Assembly (NCBI RefSeq): GCF_003945595.2
Contig: NW_024104285.1
Span: 186,001 to 250,000, forward strand
Direction of reading: 5' to 3'
From: Pipra filicauda
Lineage: Eukaryota; Chordata; Aves; Passeriformes; Pipridae
DNA length: 64,000 nt
Part shown: positions 12,191 to 26,167 of the stretch, piece by piece
Position numbering within the stretch: position 1 is the first letter of the stretch
How the letters are laid out: each line of letters opens with the position of its first letter
Program-made: the position numbers and the translations under genes
Notes under the pieces: generated by a model
What the model was told of the DNA's origin: nothing
Databases searched by the model: none
Seen by the model: only the letters and a program-made list of their open reading frames with translations

Positions 12191-13412
12191 AATGTAGACA
12201 AATGTTGGGAAAGAAGGGTTGAAGTGTTACCTGATTCCAACATTCTCCCTAGAACCCACCTTCCATCCAAGCAATGTAGCCTGGAGATGGGACACCTGAA
12301 CTTATCACAGGCTACCCTCATGATTAGACCAGGATTGCTCAATGAAGTGTCAAAGTACAAAAATAATGTATGAATTTAAAAGTATGGATATTCCATGTAC
12401 ACAAGCAAAAAGGTTCATTTAAAAAAAAAAATAAGAATAGCACAGTAGTGTAGAAATACAGAAAGCTCACCCTCTGTGCATATATGTAGTTTCAAGTGAA
12501 TATTTCATTTCATACTAAATATCTAAATGCATTAATAACTGATGGAATTCCGATTTTGAATATACAAATATCTTTTGAATCTTACATGGTAAATATGTTT
12601 GTTACATTAGATTAAGGTTTATTTTGTAGACTAGGGGATATGTATTGTTATTATTCATGGATGCATGCATACTGGAAGGATAACCATAAGGAAATGAACA
12701 CTGAGCCAGATCCCAGATACATGGATTTTACCTAAACTTCAGCAGTATTTATGACCATTGTGAGACATGATTTATGGTGGCCTGAAAAGCACTCCAGAAG
12801 AAAAGACAAACAAACCTGTGCTTTTTGGAGAGATCTGAGAAGGCTCTTCTGGCTTTCTGAACATATGTATCTCTGAGAGCAGCTGATCAAACTTAATGAT
12901 GGATTAATCATATGCCTTCTAAGATACATTTACTGGTGAAAAATGACTGGCCCTTCATTCCCAGCTACTCAAAATGAGGTATTGACTTGATTTTCTGACA
13001 AAGCAACCTCTAGAACAGCAACCAGTGTGAGATATAACAGAGTAGGTAAAAAGAGAGGGAAAAAAAACATTGATCCCTGTCCAAAGCAAATAAAAACCGA
13101 AAGCTTACTGAGACAAGGGGAAAAAATAAATCAGATTGACATCTTATAGCAAAGTACAATTTTCTTGTAACGTCTGTTTAAGCTAAAGCTATGACAAAAC
13201 TGTAATGTTTATATGAAATCATGCAACTGTCACCAAGCTGTTCATTTTGATGGAAAGAACACACAATGCCTTTCATTCTAATATTTTCTAAATAGAGTAT
13301 TTCTGGTTTTCAACTTGCGCCTTTTTTCTCCTGCCAAATTTCTCATCAGATTGCAACAAAATTTTTTTAACACCTAAAAAGCTGTTAATTTTAATTGCAA
13401 CACTCTTTTTGC

Positions 13413-13453
13413 CCTCTCTCTCTCTCTCTTTTTTTTTTTTTTTTTTTTTTTTT
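13413..13453. repeat. (CT)n followed by T25
   Basis: A run of alternating C and T at 13413-13429 leads directly into 25 consecutive T at 13429-13453. On the minus strand this would be A25 followed by (GA)n. The long homopolymer raises the possibility of a retrocopy tail on the minus strand, but no AATAAA-type signal is present in the adjoining minus-strand sequence. A polypyrimidine simple repeat is the supported call. Confidence 0.85.
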
Positions 13454-14257
13454 CTGGTACTCCCTTGGTTTTTGTCCTAATGAAGCAATTAGTCCCTGCT
13501 GAGGTCAGTTATATTTGCTCACAGATAGTTTTCCAGTATGTTCTCAAGCAGGTACACAGAGAGAGTCATTGTCAGATAAAGTGATGTTGACATAAACATC
13601 TTCTCCCACTGGGCCCAGAGTAATCATTACAAACAGTAAGCAAAGACCTGCATCACCAGTAGCTTTTACAAAGCTCCTTTTCAAGCTTCTTAATCAGAGA
13701 GAGACAATTAGACAGCATCTTCACTTACTTGTCCATTGTCCTATCTCATTACACCTTAAAAATCTGTTTGTATTACCAAAGATTTCTAAATTAAATTAAG
13801 TAATTAAAAATAATTTTTAATCCCTCATTTTTCTCAAATAAGTTCTGCCACACTACAGCAAAAAGTGCTCCAGGAAAGGAGTTTCTCAAAGACAAATGTA
13901 AAACCATCATAACCATGGTGGATAAGGGAAATAAGTCTTTGGAAACTTTAACAAATTAATTGGTTGAGGTAAATTTATGCCATTTGCAACAATCCAGAAA
14001 TCAATTATGATGCATAATCTTCACTGCTGTCTGTAGATTTTACAGGAGAGTTATCAGGACAGCAAAGAATATTAATGACAAGTTTTACATAAGAAACACT
14101 GATAAACTGGTTCCATTTGCTGCATTTCAATATTGAAGTAATATGAAATATTTTAGCGTTGACTGCAGAGACAGAGAAATGCTGGAATTTATAAGTAAAC
14201 AGTTTATGTTTATTCTGCTCAGGTAATTCCTGCTGAGACACCCACAAAATAACCACG

Positions 14258-14397
14258 AGTTCAAGGCCACGTTGGATGGGGCTTAGAGCAAACTGGTCTA
14301 GTGGAAGGTGTCCCTCCCCATGGCAAGGGTTGGGACAATATGTTGTGCAAGGTCCCTTCCAACCCAAACCACTCCAGAATTCTGTAATTCTATATGG
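14258..14397 (+). mobile_element. CR1 LINE 3'-end fragment
   Basis: The plus strand shows GTTCAAGGCCACGTTGGATG, GGTCTAGTGGAAGGTGTCCC, CCATGGCAAGGGTTGG and AAGGTCCCTTCCAACCCAAA, which are CR1 3'-end landmarks, followed by a short AATTCTGTAATTCTATA tail. It is truncated at its 5' side near 14258, so only about the last 140 bases remain. Open frames of 70-120 codons on both strands across this point are by-products of the CR1 sequence. Confidence 0.92.
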
Positions 14398-17300
14398 TTA
14401 TCCACCAGAACTGTTCTTCCAGTCCAACAAAATGCCTATACGGTGTTGTATTTGTACAGCCAGCCAGGGCAAACGGAATCTAAGCTGCTGCATCTCAAAC
14501 TGCTCACTTTTTTTTTTTGACAATTGCAAAGTAAGTTTCAGAACTGGTTATCTCTGATGTGAAAGACAAAATTGAAGTACAGCCAAACACAGCCTTCAAG
14601 CCCACCCTTTCATTGTGCAGCAATGTGCTATTTTAGTAATTTCCATTATTTTCCCCCACAATCCAGCCCTACAACCCATAGCAGTTTCTGTCAATGGCTC
14701 TGTACTTCACGATACCAAATTCAGACCACACTCACACCACAGTGATGAAATCAATACAGAATCCCAATAGCTTGGATACATACACACGGATATCCCTATA
14801 AATTACTTCTAATTATAGCAGCAAACAATTTTATTTAGGGGCTTTTCTTAGATTAACAGGATTCCAGCAAGTTCTATACCACTGTAATTTAGGTAAATAG
14901 GACTTGTCAGAAGCAGACAGCTAATAAAAGTTACATTAGAAAAGAGAAATATATAGGTATTTTTTTCCTTACTGCTGATTTTTTTTGCATGTATGGTTGC
15001 TTTTCTAAGTCTCTGTTGTAATTTAAACATCGTCTGACAACACTGTACTTGTGCTGCTCCATCATTTTAACCGGGAGGAAAAGTGATGACAGTAAACACC
15101 TGTAATAACCATTCTTTTTTAGCTCAACATTTTCAAGCACCAAGAGAGATTATGGAAAATAAATTTTTGCTGAAGTAAAGGTTCATATAATCTTGGGCAA
15201 TGTTTTCAAGTAATTGCCTTAACACTGAAACATCTGCTGGCAGTAAACATTCACGACTGATGCTAGTTCTGAAAAAGAGATCTAAGGTTTAGCTCTTCCT
15301 CATATCTACTGAGATTCTTATCTTCTTTAACCACTTTGTCCATTCTTAGTCATCTAAAAAGTGTTGCTGTCAGGTGAGGTAAGGTCAGAAAGTTGTTCTA
15401 ACACTTTCTGAGAATCAATTGAATGCCATCGCCCCTGCCACTCCTGGGAGATGTACCTTGGCTTCAGGTCTGATGAATTGCTCCTCAGTTTCCAGCTTGC
15501 CTCCTCCAGGCTGGATTTCTGTCTTTCCAACATTTTCTGTATTAAACCCCCCCAAGGTAACTTGCTTCCCAGCTAATGACTACTTGAGAGGATTCATAGT
15601 TACAGAAAATCAATGTTTTAAATGGTATTGAACCATGCTCTCAGAATCTCAAGGTGACTGATTCAATCTTTGCTGATTAAACATGACACAGAATCATCAA
15701 AGTAAGCTGAAAAGTTGTTCTTTGCCTGTTTTCTTGTGCCTTTTCAGACAGAGCATCACATCATTTCAACCAGGACCACAGTCTAAGCTGCAAGAAGACA
15801 ATGGGAGCTCTGCAATGTATTTTAAGTGAGTAGAAAGAATCAAATTCATTGAGTGTCTGAGGGTTATCCGTATGGGATGAAATGCTTCCAAACCAGTGAA
15901 AGGGCATTCACTTTGGAAGGAAGTGATTTGAAAGTATACATGCATAATAAGAGATATATAATATCCATCTACTAACCTACAAAGCTATGTGGTATTTTTC
16001 TGCTATCTACTTACTTACTTACAGCTACAGCAAAGTCTGAAGAGAGGATTCAGGACTCCCTCTGTAAGACAGCACCTTTACCTTCAGGCAGCAGCACAGA
16101 GCAGGAAGCAGCAGATCTGCTCCAGTATTTTTTCCTCTCCTGTGCAGTGAATACTTTCACACAGGTTTTGTGGGATGCTTTTTAGAAGCTGAGAACGGAA
16201 TATCTCAACTCCTCCAGCCAGAGCAAGGATTATCCTGGGTTTTGCAGACCCTGGTCACTAAACAACAGTGTGCAGTGCCATCTTTTTCACTGCCCTTTCT
16301 GGTCATTGCTCAGGAGTCAGCAGTAAAGCCTCGCTGAATCACTTCACAGAAATCATATCAGTGCATTTTCTCAAGAAAGAGTGCTGAGCTCCAGATACTG
16401 AGTGGACATGAGTGTCCTCGTATACCTTTCCCTGCCCTGGATTTTTTCACTATCATTCTGAAGCATGACTTTTCACTGGCCAGTTGGCAGAAGATTCCAG
16501 ATTTCTCCCTAAGGATATAAATACTAAACTTAAGAACCCAGGCATTTTAATTTAATCTACTTCTCTGCATCTAAAGCATCTAAATCATAGTTTCTAGACA
16601 GCTTTCCTAAGGAAATATGGCTACTTTTAAGTCATTACAGTGTCAGTGATTGTACTGATTATTTAAATGCAAAAATACCTCTTCAAATAAAAATGACAGG
16701 CTGTCAAGTTCACTGCTGATAAATAGTATTTTGAGAAACCAACATAAAAGCAACTACAACTATAGGACACACCTTTTGTGTCATATGTCTGAGTTTTGCA
16801 GTTACAAAAACACGCCTCAAGTGCCTCAGGTAAAGAGGAATTTTGCTTGCCAGCAGAGAGAACTTGTGTGATGCAATGAAGAAAGTTTCAATTATGTCCT
16901 GCAGCTTTATTGAAAGCAATGTCTATAACCTTCAAAAGCTCTGAGTATCTGTTATACGTCTCCAGCTTGAAAAGGTCATTCTTTTTTTCATTTTTTTTCT
17001 CTCTAATTTGCCACTGCTTTTTTTCAGTAGGCAAACATATCACTCATAAATGGGAGTGTAAGAGAAGAAGCTCCAGCAAGACCCAACACTGAACTTCTGA
17101 ACCTTGTACTCTTATGAACAAGAGTCAGGATTGGGGCAAGTTTACCCACACTGCTCTACAGTGTCTAATTAGTGAAGTTCAAGCCTGAAAGCTGCCTACT
17201 TCTCACAGGAAGGTTGACAAGGGTAGAAGTTTGGGAGACAAAATGTTTTTTTCAGTCATATTTACATGTAAAAAAACCTAGTTAGATACTTTCAACACAG

Positions 17301-18341
17301 CTGAAAGAGCTGTTGTATTTACCTTTTCTAAAGGTCTCAGAAGGCAGCTGGAAAAACAATCTGAATGATGGAAAGTGCATTCTGTTTGAGGAGATCTGCC
17401 TCTTCTTCCACCTCTACCAGGGAAAGTACCTGTCAGTTGGTTGGGCTGTTCATAACCACTCCAGCCCATTCTGGGGGTGGCAGGACTATATTTAATCACA
17501 GAGTTGCTGAAAGGAATCCTCTGAGAGACCCTGTCAAACAGCTCAAACTACTCTGAGGATATCACAATACAACAGTGATGTTTAAAAGGAAAGGTGGCAG
17601 ATCAAATGCATCCCTTCTATTAACACATGTTCCTCCAGTACAGCTAAAGATCTATGCCTTAACATAATAGACAAAAGTGTTCCATCAACCTGGAGCAAAG
17701 TTCCTGAATATCTCCAGAGGAGTGGGGAAGAAAAAAAAAAAACAGAAAAAGGAATCAAAAATAAGTCTTTTCTCTGCAAACAAATAGTTCTAGATGGCAA
17801 CACTTAAATTAAATAACCCCCACCTTAAACAAAACAAAACAAAAAAATCAAGTACCCAGTTTCACTTCAAAGAGAGATGACTTTGAAGCCTTCAAATTAC
17901 AAGCAGAAAACCTCCTGAGGTCAGGCAAGTCCACAGAGTATTGTGAACTACTTTTAGCAAGGTTTGCAAATTCATTTGTGCAGAGAAAAAGGCAAATGTT
18001 GCAAAAGCGAAACAAATTAGAGATTTATCATTTTGGGTTATTTTTAAATGGACAAAGAGTGAAACTGTCTCATCAGTCATGAATGGAACTTGTTTGAACA
18101 GAATTAGAACACAGAGAAATCGACATCACCAAGATCAAAACTCAATGAGAAATTTTGAAAAGTTCAAATGAAAGATGTATTTATCTTATATTCTGCAATC
18201 TCAGTGCTTTATTCTCTTTGCTTTCTAGAGGACCTCAAGAGAAGGGCAGAGAACGAGAGTGGTTTGTATCATTTCTAGGTACAATCTAAGATCCATCAGA
18301 GCTGTGGCTGAACTTCTTCAGTGCCTAAGAAGCTGCATTTC

Positions 18342-18367
18342 TTGGAACATCTCTGGTGATGTTCCAA
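18342..18367. repeat. Perfect 10-bp inverted repeat
   Basis: TTGGAACATC and its exact reverse complement GATGTTCCAA enclose a 6-base loop (TCTGGT). The stem is too short for a canonical microRNA precursor. Confidence 0.65.
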
Positions 18368-20151
18368 TGGCCAGAAAACGTGACAGAGTGGCAAAGAACA
18401 TGATAACACAATTCAAAAAATCTAAATACATTTAGCATTGCCATGTCCTATAACTCACTTATGGACATCTTGTATCTTCTCCTATTGATCTGAACTCAAG
18501 CTTCAGATATAAAAAGCTTAAGAAACAAATCAGGCTGAATTTATCTCTGATGCAATCCTATTATTCGCAGATGAATTTAGACTATTTTGTTAATCTCATT
18601 CCTACCTCTGCCTTTTTTCCATCTAAGTAAATTCTAAAATAATCAGTTTTGCTGTTCCTTATTACATCATGCAATAGAAATATTTTAGATCTTATTTTCT
18701 TGATGGACAGGGATGCAAAGGGTTTTAAAATAGCATGCAATTGTCAAAGTCTTACTTCCATGTGTGCATGAAGGTATCAATTTTATATTTTGTATTTTAA
18801 ACTCTCAAACAGGCCTTTTGTGACAAGACCCTTAAAGGCTTGTTGCAAATCAGAAGGAATATATTTTCTATTTTGATTTTGACTTATATCTAGAATTTAA
18901 CTTCTCTTTCCTCTTCACCTGGAATGTAGAACTCAGCCAATTTAAACAATTTTCCTTAAGACAACAGACACTTTTGGAATAACACAAATTATTCCATTAG
19001 ACCCCTATTTCAGATGCACATAAGCCAGAGTCTTCACTAATGGCTGAAGTTTCCCAGATACATATATATGTACACTCACATGGATACACTCAACCCTTTT
19101 CTCTATGTACAAGCATCATTTATAAGAACAAAAAATATGGTCTATGTAGTAAGAAAAGCTTCCAGGCACTACAGTAATGCAAAGAAATAGGAACCCACAC
19201 AAGCTAATGTGAGTAAATACGAATTCTAACGAACACTCAGTGAATGATAAAAACTTAAATAACCTTTTCTGTTTAAAAACCTCTTTCAACTGTCATTTGT
19301 AACAAAAACATATTGGTTGGCACAAAGTATGCCATGATAAGTACCTTACTTTGACATGATAAGCATCACATGAACTATATGTAATATTTGGCAATATGCA
19401 GAGGTTTCTGCATTCTTTATCTCTACCAAACAAAGGACATCTTTTACATTATTAGGTATCACTAATTAAAACTATAGTGCTCCAGACTCCAAGGAAGTTT
19501 AAATGATTAATATATTCTGATTACTTTTTCCATTTTTTCCAACACCTTCCATTAGGAATTCTTCTAATAAAAAGCTGGTTTAGACTTTTTTTCACCTCAA
19601 AGAGGCAATTGCCTCACAGCACTGCAATGCTGAGGACTCCAAGGCCATAGTTCTTTCTCCTTCACAAGGCTGAGCCACCTTGGGCATTTATTAATAAGGC
19701 TTAAAATAACTTATTTAGAAGAAATCAAGAATTTACTAAATCCAGAGTAGACAGTGCTTTAAAGGCATACTTGCTAAACAAAGAAGATTGAAATTTAATA
19801 GTTTAAATCATTGTCTTCTTTTCCCATGCTGTAATATTACTGTCTCTCTTATCACAAGTTAAACATAGAGCAAAGAAAACAAGCTTTTCTCCCTTCTATT
19901 TTGATTCATTCCAGAACACTGACAATCAATTAATTCCAAATAAAAGAAGAAAGAATCGGTTGCAGCATACAACTAGACTGATGAAAGGCCAGACCTATTG
20001 CTTCAAAGGAAAGAAATATTGAAACCAAAGGTGAAGTGCACTTATTTGTCCTTGGCTACAGAATGAAAGCAGAAAAGGTCATAAGCCTGTGATGGTATTT
20101 GCCTACAGTACATTGGAGTTTGAGCAGTGGCCTTAAAGAAGGCACATGGCT

Positions 20152-20176
20152 AAAACAAAAAAAAAAATAAAAAAAA
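20152..20176. repeat. A-rich run
   Basis: Runs of A interrupted by one C and one T make up this simple A-rich tract. No poly(A) signal or target-site duplication marks it as a retrocopy tail. Confidence 0.7.
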
Positions 20177-23100
20177 TCAGGCCACAAATTTCCTGTAGCA
20201 CAGCCTTGATGCTGCACATTGACAAGATAAAATGGTATTTGTGAGTAGTCTGATTTTGATTTATCATTATAACAATGTAGGTCAACATTATAATTGTCTC
20301 ATGTGGTTATAGAAATAGGCATTGGAATGCAGGATGGATGTAGTCTCTGAGAAACAGAGATTATGATATGGTTCCTTTAGGCAAAGAACAGAAAGAAAAT
20401 GTGGTTAAGAGTTTATTACACTTAAGTACAACAGGAATATTCTTATTATTTTTTTAAACTAGCTGTTATTGAAACACATTAAACATCTTGGACTATCAGT
20501 TTGATTTTGCTGCAGGTAGAGCATGTCACTGTCATTGGGAATCCTCTGGAAACTGAAAAAATTGTTTCCCCATTTAATATTTATATTACTACTTGCAATA
20601 CGCAAAAAGTAGTAAACACACCTTTTAAAAGCAAGGTGTGAATGATGACTGGTTCTGAACTCACACCACAAGTAAAAATTGTATTGTGGACAAAATAAAT
20701 CCCCAAAGTTTCAAGTAATATTCCTCACTGATGTGAATAAACAGGGTGAAAACAATGGACAAAACCTGGAAAAACCAGTCCAGAAATGGAGTGATGATGT
20801 CAATGTCTAACACCTTCTTGTTAGAATTTCTCACTTTTTTAGTGACTAGGTTTGGTTATAATTTCGTGACCTATCTCTTGCAGGCTTGAAAACTGTGATT
20901 TTGTTGAAATTTCCTCCTATTTTACTAACAGCATCATGCATATTTGTAATAGGTAAATAAATTATACTGGTTTTAAGTGTTTAATGGATAGTCACATTCT
21001 TTTATAGTTAACTTTTTTGAAGGTTAAACAAGTTAATAATAACTTCAGAGATATTATTAAAAGCAAATGTTATCTAAAGACAAGAAAGCATTTTCCTTTA
21101 GAAAAAAGTCAATTTCTTATTTTTTTTTCCTATATCACTAAAACTGTTCATGAATTCTACCATTGGGGAGCTCTAAGCTAATGAAAATTCTTTCTTTCTT
21201 AAAAAAACCCCAAATACATGTATATTTAAATATGGAGAGACATTCACACGCTTATATATTATTTCAATCTAGTGTATGTCAGGAAGGCTGATATCAACTT
21301 GTGTTAGAGCACAGGAGCAGTACCTACTGAAAGTCTAAAATAAGAGTTTAACAGCATATTAACACTTATTTAGACCTCTTCACTAATGCAAATTTAACCC
21401 AGCACTGGAGGATGCACAGAGAACCCAGTTAAATATTTCAGCTACACCTGCAGCTCTCCCTTGCAGGAGGACAACTGCAGGTTGATGATCCTCTAATGCT
21501 TCCCAATGAACAACTACAGTAAGATATTAAAGTCAAAGCTTTGAGTTCTGTGCAGCACAACAGAAAACACAGTCTTTCCTATTCCCTCTGACAGCCAACA
21601 TCAAAGAAGAAAAGTGCTTTTGTCCTCTCTCCAGCAGTACCACAGCCTGCAGTTGTCTGGAGCTAAAACCAGCAAGAGTGACTTTAGAATGGGGAGCTGT
21701 TTGAGTTGGGGAGCTGCAATTATTTTTCCTGAGTGCTAAATCTCTTTACCATTCAGAGGTTAATATGGCATCCTGGGAGAGGAGAACAGAGCCTCTGATT
21801 TTGGTGTGATACAGCTGTGCAACTCACTGCTGGTCAGCCTCTGAGGACAAACTGCCTTTGCCTTTCCAAGGAATTAGCAGAGCAGAGAATGGAGTCGCAC
21901 TTTCCTCACCACATTCCCAGTAAACATTCTTGCAGTGGTTTGTAAGAGCTGTCACCTTTTATTCAGCACATCCTCCTGCAGAGCACCTAAAGGATTTAAG
22001 TGAAACTCTGTATAACACAAAGCAGGGTATGTGCCTATGAGTGAAGAATCTTCCCGACAAATTATTGATTAATACCTCGCAGACACACTATAAATGAGGT
22101 ATAATTTATCAGGACACACTGACAGAGCCTTTGCTTTCTTAAAGCTCATCTTCTATTCACTCTTCTAACTTCCTTTTGGCTAAAGCAATTTCTTGAGTTC
22201 ATCTTCAGCCAAGTGTCATCTGTTCTCTCCCATAATCGTTACCCTTCTCGCTAATTAGTAAGGTTTAGCTTCCTCCTGTTACACACTTAATTAACTTCTC
22301 CACCTTTGGAAAAGCAATTTCCCCTGAACGAATTACTATCATGACTGTTTCATACAATGAACTAGTTCTAAGTATAGTCTTCAAATGAAGCAAGGCTGTT
22401 CAGACAGACAGTGAAAGGTGCAGAGGACTTTCTGAAAGTGAACTGACTCCATAGGGATGGCAGAGATAACCATGCAGAGGAAAAACTCAATATGAAAGCA
22501 TTTCTTCAGTGTGCCACCATTAGGCAGTACAGGAGGAACAGACTGGCTAATGCAAGAAAGAGATGAAAAATTGCTATTGTTGGTGGTAAATGCTGTTCTC
22601 CAGCATTCATACAATTGCTTCCTAGTCTTTTAGTGATTTTAGCTGCATAATAACAGCGAGTGTAACTGAGCTCAAAGCTCCATTTGTCACCCTGCTTCCT
22701 CCGAACAGGTATGTAGCAATAAAAATGCATCTGCTGAAAGGCTGTACTTGATAGGCAAGACACTAAAAAATGAGATGGCAACACAGCAATAGATAGAGGT
22801 ACATCAAGCAGTTACAGCTTAAATAAATGGCAAATCACTGGTACAGAACTTCTGGATTTCCCCTCCAATGTCTTACTGTCAAGACATGCTGCCTATCAGG
22901 ACACTACGAATTTCTTGATAACAGTAATCACATGAGAAGGACAGATACCAAGTTAGTTCTTCCTATTAGTCATTCCTTATAAGTGTTAAAACAGAGGAAA
23001 ATTGAATGTGTTTTATTGATACAAATTAAAGCAATGGTTTATGGACTCACAATGCCTGTCCTAGATTCCCCATGATGTCTTCAAACTCCCACTTAAATGG

Positions 23101-26100
23101 AAAAAATACAGATACATTTATGAGTTTCCTTTGTAGAAATATACCCAGTTTCTATATCTCATCATGAGCATGAAATCACTGAAATCAGGTGATTTAAAGA
23201 TAATAAATGCCACAACTTCAATATTGTCTTGCCAGAAAGACACCAAATGTCCCTACTTGTTAGTTGTGCTATAAGGAAACCACTCATAAGAAATGACAGA
23301 GGTTTTTAGATGTTGGGTCTACTTGGAAGAATTCATATAGACAAATCATTGTCTTTTATTTCATCCCAAACAGGACTATGGATTTGGTTTCTATCACACT
23401 CACCAGATTCCTGCCTGTGGCCTATTTAATGCCAACAGTTTAGAGCAAATGAGAAATATGATTGACATGCTATCCTAATAACATGTATCTTCACAATAGG
23501 CATTAGGAGCAAATAATGCGTGCAAGACCTCCTCAGATGCACATATTAGATCATCATTATGTTTATTTTTCATTGTTAGCACTTGTCATCCATATGAGTT
23601 GGAAAATGATTGCTTCACAGAACTTGAGTGCTCATTATGCATAGAGTATCAAAATGGTTAAGAGCTTGAAAGGTTTTTTTTTATTAGCATTAATCTGTTT
23701 CTTACCTCCTGTTCTTGCAATTTAACATTTCTGTCCTATGTTCCTCCAATATCGATTGTTCTCTGGCCACTTGTGAAAAGCAAGTTGTGGAGTGAATGAT
23801 GCACAGAGACATGAGGTGTCACAAATGCAGATGGGTTCTGCCTTCTGGTACTGGGACTTCTACACTAGGCAGATACAGTGTAATTCCAACAGAGGTTATG
23901 AAAAGGAAAATAGTGATTATTTCACTCTTCTCGTGGTCCTGCTGCTTCTTTTTTCAACACTCTACAAAAAAAGGCTCATTTAAGTGCCTTCTCCTACCTT
24001 TCCGTCTGGGAAAATTGTTGTTATCTGTGATTTTGTCTACCCTCAATCTCCTCAAGAATCAAATAAGCTTTTCTTGGCTGTCTATAACAAAAGGAAGAGC
24101 AATGCAGCATCTTTCAGCTGCTACTGTATTAAAACTTTTAATACCTGAGGACTGAAAATCTTCCATCAAAAGCTGTACCTGTTGTACATCATGACTGATT
24201 CCTACAAGAGCTAAGGCATATATTTAAATACCAAGGGGATGAATAGTGCCTGGGGAGATCAGACAAAACCCCTGAGGTTCAGACATACCACAAATTCCCA
24301 TTTGGTTTAGGAAATTCCCAAACTTCAAATACCTTTAAGCTGTGGATGTACTGGGAGATGTATCCTATAATGTTCTTGTGTCTGTAGTATCTTCCCGGTC
24401 ACTGTCAGAGGCAGAACACTGGGGCAATTCTTCTGCTCTTACTGGAGCAACATATTGAGATTTACAGTGAATTCTTTATCCCACAAAATGTCTGAATTAG
24501 AAAATTAGGAGTTTTTCCAGAGGAAGTGCTCCATCTAAACAACAAATCATGCATTTTATGGTTATAGAATAGTAAAAATTTAACAGTTTAGACTAAGCAA
24601 GCAAAGAAGCTTTATTTCAATTGTTGAAAGAGGTATCCTCTGTGCATTTGCACTATGAAGTCTAGAAACTGGGGGATGTAATTGGTGCACATGGTGCCCA
24701 CTCCCTCCTCCACTTCCCACCTGCAGATTAAGATTTTCTTTGGGTGGAAATCACATTGCAGGGGGTAAGTGCACATCCAGAGTAGGAATTAGGCTTTTAA
24801 ATTGCCCAAGCTCTCTACTGCATTTGTCCTTTTTCCCTTAAAAGCTGTTGCCTGATAAATGCTCTGTGACATCTCAAAAACCCAAGACAGACAAGTCAAG
24901 ACACACATTCAGCTTTTCAGCCTCAATGGAACTGTAAAGATCACAAATCAAGATACTCATCAGAAAATGAGTATCAGAAAACCTAACCTTGGCATAGTTT
25001 TTCTTCTGGAAATCCACATATTTTATGAAAATAAGAGGTAGAAGTTCTTCTGTTAAAGTAAATATATAAAAAAAATAACCACAAATGCTCTAATACTCTA
25101 TTCCAGTTGTCCTATATCCAGATATGAAGGAAAAGGGGAAGAAGAAAAAAGTGCAGCTTATGAAGATCAAGATTCTTAAAAAAATTATGAGAATTTGAAT
25201 AACCTTTTTTTCCCTTTTAATTAACAAGATACATTAGGATCCCAAAGCTAGGAATCTGAAGTTTTAATTAACCACATTGAGTTTAGCTAATGATCTTTTA
25301 TAACTCACCTCAAGTACCAGAGTGTCCCACAGCAAGGAAGAGGATGATGATAATAAGATCCATATGGATCTTAAGATCACCAGTGAAATTGTTCCAGAAT
25401 ATTATCAGAAACACAGGTGGGTTTTCTAGATGTTACAAAATTCTTTCCTTCTGCAAACATCCCATTGGGTATTTTCTAACTGCAAAGTTTATTCACTAGA
25501 AAGTCAACTAGAGCTGGTCAAATAACAAATGCATTGATTTGGGAATGTGTCCTTCCCCTCCCAAATAAAAAGATTTCTGCTGTAGCTCATGGGGCCATGT
25601 TACTTTTTAATGCATTGCTCATTAGGAGAGATTTTCATATATTCCAAAAGCTTTGTAGGATCTCCATTTGAAAACTGGTCTGCACTATTTCTCCTGTTTC
25701 TTATTCTAGTACTTAATGCATTTATTTCTCTAATCATGAAATACAGGTAGTGCAGGACAGATGTGGCAGCAGCTGTACAGCACAAAAATAGATCCAATGG
25801 AAAGGAAACCTCATAGAGCCACCCACTGACAGAGAATTATTGATCTGGTAAATATTTGGTAATACTCTGTATAAATCACAGCAAACCAAGAGGTTCATTT
25901 GTCAAGATGCTGCAAAGTCCTCCATTTAACATCGAAAAAAACCCAAACAGTTGAGAAGAACTTGCTAATAGTTCCTTCCTTTCCACTTACCAGAAGAGAC
26001 ACATTACTGAAAATTTAGATCCTCTTTTTGTATGCTAATTACACAACTATAATTTTTTTTTTACAAATCATATCTTATCACAGAAAATGGTGAAAAAATT

Positions 26101-26150
26101 CTACCCAATCAGGTGCAACATATAGGAACTGAGAAGAAGGAAAAAACCCC

Positions 26151-26167
26151 ATATATATATATATATA
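26151..26167. repeat. (AT)n microsatellite
   Basis: Seventeen bases of alternating A and T lie between a CCCC run and an A run. It is a plain dinucleotide repeat. Confidence 0.85.

Larger units (their letters stand above)
11391..14257. other. Non-coding stretch between two CR1 fragments
   Basis: No coding exon is recognisable; open frames do not exceed about 66 codons apart from one minus-strand frame that reads through the CR1 copy at the right end. Simple repeats are (AAAC)n at 12165-12190, an A run at 12420-12431 and the (CT)n-T25 tract at 13413-13453. Segments at about 11640-11960 and 13460-13650 look more complex in base order than their surroundings and contain ATTA/TAAT-type cores, but conservation cannot be judged from one sequence. 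Confidence 0.5.
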
